64,000 bases of DNA from positions 248,001 through 312,000 of the forward strand of contig CAVWGE010000001.1 of assembly GCA_963754385.1 (NCBI GenBank), written 5' to 3'. Shown here piece by piece: positions 18,053 through 27,147 of the stretch (position 1 is its first letter; the number at the start of each line of letters is the position of its first letter). The stretch comes from 9FT-COMBO-48-23 sp963754385. Lineage in GTDB: Bacteria > Chloroflexota > Dehalococcoidia > GIF9 > UBA5629. The position numbers and the translations under genes are program-made. Under the pieces are notes generated by a model, which was not told the origin of the DNA, did no database searches, and saw only the letters and a list, made by a program, of their open reading frames with translations.

Positions 18053-18715
18053 GTGGATGTTGTCGAGGCAATCAAAACAAGATATAGCGTGCGGGCTTAC
18101 AAACCAAAGCCTGTTCCCAAGGAGATTCTTACTGAGCTTATGAAGGTAGCCCTCAGGGCTCCTTCTTGGGCAAATACACAAACATGGGAATTTGCCATTG
18201 CAGGTGGCAAGGTTATGCGAGAGCTCAAGCAAATCCTGGCTACCAAAGCATCCGCCCAGGATGAGAGATATCCTGACATCCCGCGTCCGGAATGGCCTTC
18301 ACCATATCGGGAACGACGTAGAGAAAATGGAATCAGACTTTACCAATTACTTGACATAGCACGTAACGATATAGAGAGACAGTTGCAGTGGTACATCGAA
18401 ATGTATCGCTTCTTTGATGCACCCAACTGCATAATTGTTTACACCGATAGGGACCTTAGCGTGTGGGCATTAGTGAACGTGGGCTTAATTATCCAGACTA
18501 TAGCCTTAGCGGCACTGAACTATGGGTTGGGGACTGCAATCCTTGCAGCTGGTGTCAGCTACCCGGACGAGGTGAGAAGCATACTGCAAATACCCGAATC
18601 TAAGCAATTGGTAATAGGCATAGCCATCGGCTATCCGAACACGGAGGCTAAACTAAACAGCTTTCGCAGCAGCCGTGTGCCGCTCGAAAGTGTGGTTGCA
18701 TGGCATGGCTTTTAG
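18053..18715 (+). CDS. Nitroreductase family protein
   Basis: A 220-residue FMN-dependent oxidoreductase. The N-terminal VVEAIKTRYSVRAYKPKPVP holds the FMN-phosphate-binding arginines, and the late GLGTAILAAG and AIGYPN segments complete the flavin pocket. Start GTG 18053 is supported by AGGAGG nine bases upstream. These enzymes use NAD(P)H to reduce nitro compounds, quinones or flavins; several anaerobic members have other roles. No partner gene is seen beside it. Confidence 0.92.
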   Translation: MDVVEAIKTRYSVRAYKPKPVPKEILTELMKVALRAPSWANTQTWEFAIAGGKVMRELKQILATKASAQDERYPDIPRPEWPSPYRERRRENGIRLYQLLDIARNDIERQLQWYIEMYRFFDAPNCIIVYTDRDLSVWALVNVGLIIQTIALAALNYGLGTAILAAGVSYPDEVRSILQIPESKQLVIGIAIGYPNTEAKLNSFRSSRVPLESVVAWHGF

Positions 18716-19002
18716 GGCAATCTGTGAAGCGGAGATGTTATGTAGGTCAGCCCTGTTTTTGGCTACAGATGAGTCAAATTTTGTTGCTGGTTACTGCTTG
18801 TTTGTGATGGGAGGATGATCATGTAGATGAGGCACATAAAATGGCAGTGCTGTTAACTGCGGAATATAGTCCTTGCAGTCCTGGCTGCTTCTTAAATGTG
18901 CTTCATTCCCATTATGTGCTTTAGCTTAAGAGCTATAAGGCTTTCATCGGTACTCAGCTTATATATGCACTTCATAGTGATTAGACAATGAGAACTCTCA
19001 TC

Positions 19003-19467
19003 TTATGTTAATATCTGGACGAGCTTGTACTGCGCTTTAGGAGGTTTGAGGTTAACTAATCTGTTCTCGTAGGTGTAACTTTGCTTGTGCAGCCAATTAA
19101 AGAAAGCCCTTAATCCACGAATATAGGTCTGAATACTTATTGCTGCCAGCTTTTGCTTTTGCTCAGGGATATGAGGGTTATCCTGCCGCCTTTTCTTTTT
19201 TTGTAGATATAAAATAAATTCACGAACTTGTCTTTCTCCTAGATTAGACAGTTTTGTCGATTGCTCGCTTTCAATAAGGTAACGACGGAAAAGCTTCAGA
19301 GATAGGTTATACCAGTCGATAGTCTTTGAGCTTTTCCCATCAGTTTTATTATAGAGCTCGAACTCGACAGCAAGGTCAGCTAGTTCAAGGGATTCCTTGG
19401 TCAATACTTCCCACCGCCTGTTTTTTCTGCTCAACACCATTTTCCTCGCTCCTTTTACCCTGGTCAA
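19003..19467 (-). pseudogene. Truncated tyrosine recombinase, N-terminal DNA-binding domain only
   Basis: The 154-residue frame matches only the SAM-like core-binding half of phage-type integrases: an Arg/Lys-rich start, SSKTIDWYNLSLKLFRRYL and the typical TYIRGLRAFFNWLHKQ before the linker. It stops at QYKLVQILT exactly where the catalytic domain should begin, and the next bases do not continue an integrase in any frame. It lies 136 bases from tRNA-Gly(TCC), a common attachment site. It is read as the relic of an integrated element; a functional excision-regulating DNA-binding protein is a less likely alternative. Confidence 0.75.
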
Positions 19468-19602
19468 AAAAACATGACATCAATATGACCAGAATTTGAC
19501 ATTAGTGTGAGCTTAATGTGACCTTTTTGCCTGACAAGGCAGTGGGTCGTTATGAAACGAAAAACCAGCTCTCAAGCCGGCTCCAAGCTGATTTTGAATC
19601 TA

Positions 19603-19677
19603 TGGAGCGGGAGACGGGACTCGAACCCGCGACAGCCTGCTTGGAAGGCAGGAACTCTACCACTGAGTTACTCCCGC
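19603..19677 (-). tRNA. tRNA-Gly (TCC)
   Basis: Folds as a complete cloverleaf on the minus strand: acceptor GCGGGAG with CTCCCGC, anticodon loop CTTCCAA giving anticodon TCC, T-arm GGGTTCGAGTCCC and an encoded CCA end. An integrase relic lies just downstream of it on the same strand. Confidence 0.96.
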
Positions 19678-19843
19678 TAAAATCACCTCCATTTTATCGG
19701 TGAATAAAGCCTTTGTCAAAAGCATATCTCTCGAATTTTTATATTGGGGTATTGTAATAGGGAGATGAAGGGATTAGAATGAGCAACAAAAGCAGGCTGT
19801 GCCATGTGAAAAGCTGTTATGGCTATTGCTAAGGAGGTTGATG

Positions 19844-22423
19844 ATGAAAAAGGCTCGCTCTAGGAGAATTGTTCAAATTGTTGTGCCTATTATCGTGGTT
19901 GTTATCGTGTTACCCCTGGTTGCCGGCTATGCTTGGTTCCACAACGTGACCAGGTCGCCTCTTCCCCAACATGATGGAGAACTTAAAGTAGCCGGACTGC
20001 AGGATACTGTGGAAATTTTGCGTGATGAGTGGGGCATTCCACACATTTATGCTAAGACCATGCACGACCTGTTCTTCGCTCAGGGATATACACAAGCTCA
20101 AGACCGCTGGTGGCAGATGGAGTTCTGGCGTCATGTTGGCAGCGGCAGAATCGAAGAGCTGGTCGGCAAGAAAGATACCCTGCTGGGCACGGATATCTTT
20201 ATTCGTACTCTGGGTTGGCGGCATGTGGCTGAAAGCGAGGTAAAGCTCTGTGATGATGAGGAAACTCTCAGCCGATTGCAAGCTTTTTCTGATGGCGTCA
20301 ATGCTTACATTATAGACCGTGAGCCAAGTAAGCTAGCCTTGGAATACAGCATACTCGGACTTACAGGTATAAATATTAAAATTGAGCCGTGGACGCCTGC
20401 TGACACGCTGGTATTTGCCAAGATGATGGCATGGGATTTGGGCCCCAGTAGCAATAACGAGGAGGACCGTGCCACACTTTACGAACTTCTAGGACAGGAG
20501 ATGACTGACCAGTTGTTTACGCCTCCCTGGCCTTTCGGTGAAAGGCCTACCATCGTTCAACCAGAGGATTTGCCTATCGCTGGCTCAACAGAAGGTGCTC
20601 AAGCCGGCGGCATGGATAAATTCACTGATACAGATAGGACGCTTGCTAATAATCCATTGCCTTCAATGAGGTTGGTGTTCGAGCCAGGTCAAGGCATAGG
20701 CAGTAATAACTGGGTAGTCAGCGGCAAGATGACTAAAAGCGGTATGCCGCTATTAGCCAATGACCCACACCTCGGTATTCAGATGCCATCCATATGGTAT
20801 GAAATCGGTTTGCATTATCATCCTACTAGCGGAGAATCTCCTTTGGATATGACGGGCTATGCGTTTGCAGTTACGCCGGGAATCATAATCGGTCACAACA
20901 ACTCTATTGCCTGGGGGGTGACCAACGTAGGCCCCGATGTATTCGATTTGTATAGTATCCGTGCCAATCCAGATAATCCGCTACAGTATGAGTGGAACGG
21001 TACATGGCGCGACATGACGGTGCGCGAGGAGACCATTTACTTTGGAGATGGTGCAGAACCGATTACTATTAAGGTGCGTGAAACACACCTTGGCCCGATC
21101 ATCAATGATAACAAGATAGATGAAGAAACAGGCAGTATCATGGGATTCAACAATGAAGACCCCCTGGCTTTGCGCTGGACAGCTCTGGAACCAAGCACGC
21201 TGATGCAATCAGTTACGAAACTTAATAAAGCTACGGACTGGGAAGAGTTCCGCAGCGCTTTGAGATATTGGGATGTTCCTTCACAGAACTTCGTTTATGC
21301 AGATACTAAGGGCAATATTGGCTACCAGACTCCGGGACGTATCCCTATCCGTGCCAAGAATGATAGCGGCCTGGTACCGGTTCCGGGCTGGACTGATGAG
21401 TTCGAGTGGAAGGGCTTTATTCCTTTCGATGATTTGCCCCGTGTCTTTAATCCCGAGCGTGGCTACATTGCTACGTCAAACCAGGCAGTGGTTCCGATGG
21501 AATACTATGACCAGTTGGCGAAGAAGTTGGGTGAGGGGCTAAATTATATCATCAGCCGCGAATGGGATTATGGTTATAGAGCCCAAAGGGTTGTCGAATT
21601 GCTGAAAGAAAAGGCACCGCATACTATTTCCACCTTTCAGGCTATTCAAGGAGACAATAAGCTAATCAGTGCTGAGGAGTTGATGCCATACCTCGCAAAT
21701 TTAAAATTTGATAATACTGAATTGACTGAAGCTCGTGATTGGCTGCTTGAATGGGATTACCAGTGTGGAATGGATAGTCCGCAAGCCGCGCTGTACGCTG
21801 AATTTTGGGCGAGATTGGTCAACGACCTGTTCGGTGACCAACTGACTGAAGACATGGTAATTCGTGGCGGAGACAGAGAGATGCGGGCTATATTTCTGTT
21901 GATGGATAAGCCAGACAATGCCTGGTGGGATGATATTGTGACTAAGGATGTAGTTGAAACCCGTGATGATATACTTGTTCGCTCTTTTAGTGAAGCTTAC
22001 ACTAACACTGTAGCAGCGCTTGGTAAAAACCATAACAATTGGAGATGGGGTGACCTGCATGAGGCAACTTTTGTCAGTAACCCGTTGGGACAGAGCGGTA
22101 TCCGTCTGATTGAGAATATGGTCAATCGTGGCCCATTTGCCACCAGTGGCAGCACAGGGGCTGTGAACAATACTGTCTGGTTCACCAACTCCGGAGACTT
22201 CTCGGTAAAATGGGTGCCCTCCATGCGCATGATTGTTGACCTAGGCGACTTCTCAAATAGTGTTGCCATTCATACTACCGGCCAGAGCGGTCATCCCTAT
22301 AGCAAGCACTACGATGATATGATTGAGCTTTGGCGCAATATAAAATATCACCCGATGCTCTGGACCCGGGAACAGGTAGAGGCATCTGCTGTTGACAAGC
22401 TTATCCTGGAGCCCAGCAAGTAG
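19844..22423 (+). CDS. Penicillin acylase family protein (Ntn hydrolase)
   Basis: An 859-residue secreted Ntn hydrolase of the penicillin G acylase/quorum-quenching acylase family. A positively charged start and a hydrophobic segment (about residues 9-30) make a signal anchor. The alpha part contains WGIPHIYAKT and QGYTQAQDRWWQME. The beta-chain nucleophile is S287 in GIGSNNWVVSG, where autoproteolysis would occur, followed by the typical LLANDPHLGIQMPSIWYE. Start ATG 19844 has AAGGAGG six bases upstream; the adjacent ATG 19841 is possible. Members cleave amide-linked acyl groups from lactams, homoserine lactones or lipopeptides; the natural substrate here is unknown. Confidence 0.94.
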   Translation: MKKARSRRIVQIVVPIIVVVIVLPLVAGYAWFHNVTRSPLPQHDGELKVAGLQDTVEILRDEWGIPHIYAKTMHDLFFAQGYTQAQDRWWQMEFWRHVGSGRIEELVGKKDTLLGTDIFIRTLGWRHVAESEVKLCDDEETLSRLQAFSDGVNAYIIDREPSKLALEYSILGLTGINIKIEPWTPADTLVFAKMMAWDLGPSSNNEEDRATLYELLGQEMTDQLFTPPWPFGERPTIVQPEDLPIAGSTEGAQAGGMDKFTDTDRTLANNPLPSMRLVFEPGQGIGSNNWVVSGKMTKSGMPLLANDPHLGIQMPSIWYEIGLHYHPTSGESPLDMTGYAFAVTPGIIIGHNNSIAWGVTNVGPDVFDLYSIRANPDNPLQYEWNGTWRDMTVREETIYFGDGAEPITIKVRETHLGPIINDNKIDEETGSIMGFNNEDPLALRWTALEPSTLMQSVTKLNKATDWEEFRSALRYWDVPSQNFVYADTKGNIGYQTPGRIPIRAKNDSGLVPVPGWTDEFEWKGFIPFDDLPRVFNPERGYIATSNQAVVPMEYYDQLAKKLGEGLNYIISREWDYGYRAQRVVELLKEKAPHTISTFQAIQGDNKLISAEELMPYLANLKFDNTELTEARDWLLEWDYQCGMDSPQAALYAEFWARLVNDLFGDQLTEDMVIRGGDREMRAIFLLMDKPDNAWWDDIVTKDVVETRDDILVRSFSEAYTNTVAALGKNHNNWRWGDLHEATFVSNPLGQSGIRLIENMVNRGPFATSGSTGAVNNTVWFTNSGDFSVKWVPSMRMIVDLGDFSNSVAIHTTGQSGHPYSKHYDDMIELWRNIKYHPMLWTREQVEASAVDKLILEPSK

Positions 22424-22639
22424 CAGGGCATCGGGCAGATAATCTGATGGTGGTCCAGCCCGGAGATTGCCAGAGTTGTGTTTCTCTGGGATAGGGGGAG
22501 GTGCTCTGTTGAGGTGGCTGTTTGTTCGTCTCGAGTAGCCCAAAATTCCATCTGGTACTCCGAAATAAGCTAAATATACGTTGACACCACGATTGTCGCG
22601 TGTTAACATGGAATGGCATAGCAATACGAGGTATGATAT

Positions 22640-23482
22640 ATGAGGGTCGCTATCGTAATCTCGAGCATTTCCTGTTTGCCAGCCGAACAGGTGCAGAAAT
22701 ATAGGATAAAGGTTGTACCTATGCCTTTCATGCTGAACGGGCACAGTTATCTGGATGGTGTTGATATTTCAGCAACTGAGGTCTATGAGCAGCTTGCTTA
22801 CGAACGGCCATTTCGGACAAGTGCTCCTTCCCCAGGTGACTATCTTAAGGTGTATCGGGGAGCCTTGAGTGAATATGATGCCATACTCTGCCTTACCGTA
22901 CCGTCAAAGATCAGTATGATGTATGATTCAGCTTGTTCTGCAGCAGAGCAAATGCCGAAGGGTGCGATTGTTCATGTTCTTGATACCGGTACGGCAGCTG
23001 GTGGCCAGGCCTTGATTGACATAGCTGCGGCAAAAGCTGCGGCTGCAGGAGCCACGCTGGAGGAAGTAAAACAGCTGGCAACAAAGCTGAAAGGCAAAGT
23101 TCGCCTTTATGGATTGATAGTAGCCCCGAAATATCTGGCACGTACTGGCCGTGTTCCCGCTCCCTTACCTTCAGCGGCTTCAGCACTAAGTATAAAGCCG
23201 GTTTTTACCATAGCACAAGGGCGAATAAAGCTGGTAAGCCTGGTCCGTACTGAAAAGGCAGGGGTTGACCGCATGCTCTCGATGATGCATGCAGACGTGG
23301 GACAGAAACCAATCCGTGTAATTATCCAGCACGCAAATGTATTACGGCAAGCTGAAGACCTGCGTCAGCGTGTACAGGCCGATTTTAATTGTACCGAGCT
23401 ACGTGTTACCGAGTTCAGCCCTATAATCGGTTTTGCTACAGGCCCTGGATGTCTGGCTCTAGCATTTCGTGCTGAGGATTAA
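22640..23482 (+). CDS. DegV family fatty-acid-binding protein
   Basis: A 280-residue DegV protein. In Firmicutes such proteins (FakB) bind a fatty acid and present it to the kinase FakA. The sequence has VVPMPFMLNGHSYLDGVDIS, the SAPSPGDYLKVY segment (residues about 60-70) with the conserved serine region, and TGTAAGGQ at the acyl-phosphate pocket. GAGGTAT precedes ATG 22640. No FakA-like kinase is found in the window. Lipid synthesis is represented nearby by plsY at 27 kb, consistent with a fatty-acid-handling role. Confidence 0.88.
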   Translation: MRVAIVISSISCLPAEQVQKYRIKVVPMPFMLNGHSYLDGVDISATEVYEQLAYERPFRTSAPSPGDYLKVYRGALSEYDAILCLTVPSKISMMYDSACSAAEQMPKGAIVHVLDTGTAAGGQALIDIAAAKAAAAGATLEEVKQLATKLKGKVRLYGLIVAPKYLARTGRVPAPLPSAASALSIKPVFTIAQGRIKLVSLVRTEKAGVDRMLSMMHADVGQKPIRVIIQHANVLRQAEDLRQRVQADFNCTELRVTEFSPIIGFATGPGCLALAFRAED

Positions 23483-23682
23483 CGTTGTATTTTGGTGCCA
23501 ATTAACCTCGGGCAACATGAGCTGATGAATTCTTCGGTCGCTCTAATTGTCTTATTTTTCTCCATATCGCTGGTGACAATGAGGCGCAGGCTGGCTACTT
23601 AGTGGGGTGGTACTATTGACACAGGCTCAGTCGCGGGGTATTCTTAAATAATCAGACTTAGGCAGAAAGGGGGGTATATGCA

Positions 23683-24015
23683 ATGGCAAAAACTTCAACT
23701 GGACTGGATGAAAACGTTGCCGGGCTGTTGTGTTACGTTGCTTGGTGGGTAAGCGGTCTCGTCTTTTTCCTATTGGAGAGAGATAACAAGTTCATTCGAT
23801 TTCATGCCCTGCAGTCGATCATTGTCTTTGGCGTCTTGACACTTGCCGGTATTGTCGTCGGCTGGATATTATGGATACCTTTTATTGGCTGGTTTATTGG
23901 CGCTGCCTTTTGGATACTTTGCCTTGTGGTATGGATAATTTGCATGGTTAAAGCTTATCAGGGAGAGAAGTTTAAAATGCCCTGGGCAGGGGACCTGGCT
24001 GAGAAGAATATTTAA
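23683..24015 (+). CDS. DUF4870 small membrane protein
   Basis: A 110-residue protein with three to four membrane segments. It matches the DUF4870 pattern: GLLCYVAWWVSGLVFFL, FIRFHALQSI, a second hydrophobic block and MVKAYQGEKFKMP. Function of the family is unknown. The same domain is fused to an HD-GYP phosphodiesterase at 55758, with clear residue-by-residue similarity, which hints that this protein senses or transmits a membrane state. A G-rich ribosome site AAAGGGGGG precedes the start. Confidence 0.88.
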   Translation: MAKTSTGLDENVAGLLCYVAWWVSGLVFFLLERDNKFIRFHALQSIIVFGVLTLAGIVVGWILWIPFIGWFIGAAFWILCLVVWIICMVKAYQGEKFKMPWAGDLAEKNI

Positions 24016-24103
24016 GCTGCTTGATAGTAGCTTGGCATCCGCTTGCCCATTCCATTATCTTTTGATGAAGCTGCTCGTCATCGATGTAATTGCAGCCTCT
24101 TTA

Positions 24104-24391
24104 TTAATGCAATTTACCAAGGGCATGCCTCAATTCCTTTATGAAATTGACAACTGATGTGAAGTCATCGTCGATTTCCATGAGTTGGATTACCCGACTA
24201 CCTACAATAACCCCATCAGCTATCTTAGCTAGCTGACTTGCCTGCTCTGGAGTAGATATGCCGAATCCGATGCAGAGGGGCTGGTTAGCTACTTTCTGAA
24301 CTTTGGCGACAAACTTGTCCAAGCCCGAAGGGAGGTCGTCTCTAGTGCCCGTGACGCCGGTTACAGAAACAATAGATATTAAACTGGGAAA
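24104..24391 (-). pseudogene. trpA: Tryptophan synthase alpha subunit, 3' fragment
   Basis: The minus-strand frame encodes about 95 residues that match only the C-terminal third of TrpA: VSVTGVTGTRDDLPSGL, then CIGFGISTPEQASQLAKIADGVIVGSRVIQLM. The frame is closed upstream by TAA at 24392-24394 and the upstream DNA does not continue TrpA. There is no start codon with a ribosome site at the beginning of the homology, and no trpB or other trp gene is near. It is a decayed remnant of a trp operon. Confidence 0.85.
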
Positions 24392-24535
24392 TTAGTCGTT
24401 CTAATGGATATCCTTGTGCGAAGGCGCTTACAAAAATGCAAGCAGATGGAGAGGATTTGGCAAAAGTCTTACATTTGGGTAAAGTCACGAGTATAATACA
24501 AGGCGGGAATAATCGTATAGTAAGGAGGTATAGCG

Positions 24536-24691
24536 ATGAGTGATGAAACTTATCAGATAGCCGTAGTATGTGAAAATTGTGATTTTAAAGGCAAAACAAG
24601 TATCCCCAAGGGCAAATTAGTGAAAGACGCCGCTTGTCCAAAATGTGGCAATAAGACATTACGCGAGGCGCTCCCGGGTGAGGCGAGTTAA
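24536..24691 (+). CDS. Small zinc-ribbon protein
   Basis: A 51-residue protein with CENC (12-15) and CPKC (34-37), the four cysteines of a zinc ribbon. A perfect ribosome site AAGGAGG lies eight bases before ATG 24536, which argues that this short frame is real. It stands alone between the trpA relic and a hypothetical gene on the other strand. Function unknown; zinc ribbons of this size are often nucleic-acid binders or subunits of larger complexes. Confidence 0.78.
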   Translation: MSDETYQIAVVCENCDFKGKTSIPKGKLVKDAACPKCGNKTLREALPGEAS

Positions 24692-25011
24692 TTAAATATT
24701 GTTTTCCGAGTTGGTCTAGACATTTGTGCTGAGACCTGGTTGAATTGGTCAAGAAGCTTTACATAACAATTTTTAAGGTGAGCAGAATTATCTTGCAGGA
24801 GTTTACCTTGTCCTATTCCCTAAGTGGGGCAGCATGCCGCGTAATTGCATGACAAAAGCCTATTGCTCTTGCGGATACGATATCTCATCGAAGATAAAGA
24901 CAATGACAGCCTTTCCATGGCAGAAGAATATGTAGTGATTGGCTGGGCACTCAGGACTCAAATCAAACTTTTTACGGCCTGATTTGGTGCCAAGATTGCG
25001 CGAAATGCTAA
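24692..25011. other. Intergenic stretch, no convincing gene
   Basis: 320 bases. A 33-codon frame from ATG 24834 has two close cysteine pairs but no ribosome site, and another short frame overlaps it; neither is supported enough to call. No RNA gene or strong hairpin was seen. Confidence 0.4.
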
Positions 25012-25671
25012 CTAAGTCTCAGCAGCCATATACAGTTCAGGTACACATGGATCGCATTGATAGAAATAGCAGCATACTATGTAATGGGGACAGCCTCCGA
25101 TAAGCTTAGTTAATGATGTGGGGTCGTGTAAAATAACTGGCTCCCTTGGATAAACGAGCAGCTTCATCTCCAAATATTGCACGTTTGCGGGTACATTTAC
25201 TATCTCATATGGTTGCTTTAATTGAAGGGCCCTTTCAAGACTGGCAATGTGACCTGTTTTAGCGGATAACAGATGCATGGCTGACTTCACAGGAAACCAA
25301 TCTAGCTGCCATCTATCTACATAAGATGCACCACTACGCATCTGTGCTATGCCACTTTTGTGCTGAATTCTTGTCGGTGGGTGGAATGAAACATGTGGCG
25401 ACTTTGCATCTTGAATGTTTATGTCCCCTGCACGAAGAGTCTTAGTGTGGCCAGTGAAACGGCCAGAGCGTTCTACTGCAGAGCCGTATTCAGTGAAAGA
25501 TACCTTCGGGGATAAGCCAAACAAGAGTGAGCCATCTTTCCACAGGCTAATCCAACAGAATGCGTAATAGCTATTTCCTGAAGATAGATAAACGCGTAAC
25601 TTCCCAATCCAGTCCTTTGCCAATACCTGCCGCCTTAATGGTCTACATTGGACAAAAAGGCATATTCCCAA
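25012..25671 (-). CDS. Hypothetical protein
   Basis: A 219-residue frame starting at TTG 25671. I do not recognise the family. Visible features are SLWKDGSLLFGLSPKVSFTE in the N-terminal third, GDINIQDAKSPHVSFHPP in the middle and several scattered cysteines near the C-terminus, with no signal peptide or membrane segment. The amino-acid make-up is protein-like and no other frame is open across the region, so it is probably coding, but there is no good ribosome site. It lies just downstream of the tRNA-Gln gene on the same strand. Confidence 0.5.
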   Translation of the reverse strand: MGICLFVQCRPLRRQVLAKDWIGKLRVYLSSGNSYYAFCWISLWKDGSLLFGLSPKVSFTEYGSAVERSGRFTGHTKTLRAGDINIQDAKSPHVSFHPPTRIQHKSGIAQMRSGASYVDRWQLDWFPVKSAMHLLSAKTGHIASLERALQLKQPYEIVNVPANVQYLEMKLLVYPREPVILHDPTSLTKLIGGCPHYIVCCYFYQCDPCVPELYMAAET

Positions 25672-25732
25672 TCATGCTCTTATGATGATCTATGCAACGT
25701 TAAAACTGAGGTAATGAAATTACCTTAACTGG

Positions 25733-25803
25733 CTGCCGAGCCAGGATTCGAACCTGGGCTAGAGGATCCAAAGTCCCCTGTGCTACCACTACACAACTCG
25801 GCA
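25733..25803 (-). tRNA. tRNA-Gln (TTG)
   Basis: Minus-strand cloverleaf with acceptor TGCCGAG/CTCGGCA, anticodon loop CTTTGGA giving anticodon TTG, and T-arm CAGGTTCGAATCCTG. CCA is not encoded. It is directly preceded by tRNA-Leu on the same strand, ten bases away, so the two are probably one transcript. Confidence 0.93.
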
Positions 25804-25813
25804 CTTTCAAAAC

Positions 25814-25901
25814 TGGTGCCGAAGGTCGGATTCGAACCGACACGAGAGTTGCCCCTCAACAGTTTTTGAGACTGCCGCGTCTACCATTCCGCCACTTCGG
25901 C
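25814..25901 (-). tRNA. tRNA-Leu (CAA)
   Basis: A class II tRNA with long variable arm. Acceptor GCCGAAG pairs with CTTCGGC, the anticodon loop CTCAAAA gives CAA, the variable arm is GAGGGGCAACTCTC, and CCA is encoded. Confidence 0.95.
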
Positions 25902-26006
25902 AAGAAATCTATATTGCTAGCTGCGTGGAATTCTATCATTGTTATTGGGGCTGTGCAACACGGATGGCGGGGTTGAATTGAAAGTCTAATATGCCCTTTT
26001 TAGCTC

Positions 26007-26546
26007 TTACGGATGGTGATTTTTCGATAGGGCACTGAACATGTCAATCATTCTTTCGCCCAGCCATATTATTCCATCGCCTATTCCATTGAGACCAAGT
26101 TCAAGTAAATCCGTTTGCTTGTCCCTGGTAAGCTTTGGTCTTGCTGATGGAGTAACATCCTTAGCGGAAGCTTCCTTTTCTTTAGAATATGTTTCGGGCG
26201 GTACTAAGCCTAACTTAAATCTGGCTTCCAGGTTGTTTATCCCTGACCGGAAAATCTCCAGGTCTCCTACCTTGCTTTCCATGTCCTTCTCGAGGGCAGT
26301 TTTTACGGCAGTTATCCTCGATATAGCATCCTCACACATTTTAGAGTAGTCATCTTTCAATATGTTGTACTGGGCTTCTATAGCCGATGCCTCTGCCTTC
26401 AGTTTTTCCAGGTCTGAGACTAGCAGTTCAGCCTTTTCCTTTGCCAGGTAGGTCACTTTCAACGCTTCAATGACTTTGTCGCTCGATAGTTTTTGCCTCT
26501 GTTTGGTTAGTTGCGGCCCCGGTTGAGGATGAGTTTTTCTGTTCAT
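26007..26546 (-). CDS. Hypothetical coiled-coil protein
   Basis: A 179-residue protein rich in Lys, Glu and Ala. Residues about 25-105 have heptad-like spacing (EKAELLVSDLEKLKAEASA, LKDDYSKMCEDAISRI) and should form a long coiled coil. A C-terminal segment ELGLNGIGDGIIWLGERMI is amphipathic and could touch a membrane. No known domain recognised. ATG 26546 is chosen over a GTG three codons upstream; neither has a clear ribosome site. The next gene on the same strand encodes a YtxH membrane protein. Confidence 0.7.
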   Translation of the reverse strand: MNRKTHPQPGPQLTKQRQKLSSDKVIEALKVTYLAKEKAELLVSDLEKLKAEASAIEAQYNILKDDYSKMCEDAISRITAVKTALEKDMESKVGDLEIFRSGINNLEARFKLGLVPPETYSKEKEASAKDVTPSARPKLTRDKQTDLLELGLNGIGDGIIWLGERMIDMFSALSKNHHP

Positions 26547-26696
26547 CTTAATCACAGCTGAGAGTTGCTTTGATTATACATCTAACCAAAACGAGGTTGA
26601 ATATCATCATGTGTTGTCTCCAGGAGCGAGGATGGAGACGTACACATCTTAATCAGAATCGAGTTTTTAGCCAAAAACTGATAATGGACAAAGAGC

Positions 26697-26945
26697 TTAC
26701 GATTCAAAGTAAGACTCGCTTACTTTAGGTTTCCCTCTACGCTTCTTCCAGGTTTCCGTGTAAACTTTTCGCCGGTCGGCGGTAAGGTCTTTTACCGTTT
26801 CGGAGACGTCAGCTGCCTTGTCCTTTACCAGTCCCCTTGTCTCTTTTCCGGACCGAGGGGCAAAAAGGAAACCAACAGCTAAACCGATGGCTATACCCAA
26901 AGTAAACCCGATGCCGAATCTAGACCCTGAATCACTATCACTCAT
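26697..26945 (-). CDS. YtxH domain-containing protein
   Basis: An 82-residue protein with one N-terminal glycine-rich membrane segment (GIGFTLGIAIGLAVGFLFAP) followed by the SGKETRG motif and a charged tail, the usual YtxH layout. Function is not established; members are general-stress or envelope-associated. A good ribosome site GGAGGGG lies before ATG 26945. Confidence 0.86.
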   Translation of the reverse strand: MSDSDSGSRFGIGFTLGIAIGLAVGFLFAPRSGKETRGLVKDKAADVSETVKDLTADRRKVYTETWKKRRGKPKVSESYFES

Positions 26946-27147
26946 TTTCCCCTCCAGTTTCTTCTACAAACACCCTGCTCATAGACTTCTCAGCCAGCGA
27001 CTCCACCTATCTTATATTATATCAGATGTGAAAAGACCTGGATACAAAATGTACACGTCCAGTATATTGAATGCCCTCTGTTTAGCTAGTGAGATTTTTC
27101 GTATTAACATGTGGTAGAATGCAACAACCTGGTAAAGCGAGGTATTT

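Noticed and set aside
19518..19703. Open frame on the plus strand encoding a METGLEPATACLEGRN-type peptide
   Set aside because: It is the antisense translation of tRNA-Gly and has no ribosome site.
24834..24935. 33-codon frame with two cysteine pairs
   Set aside because: No ribosome site and an overlapping frame in another phase is equally open; kept only as a note on the intergenic stretch.
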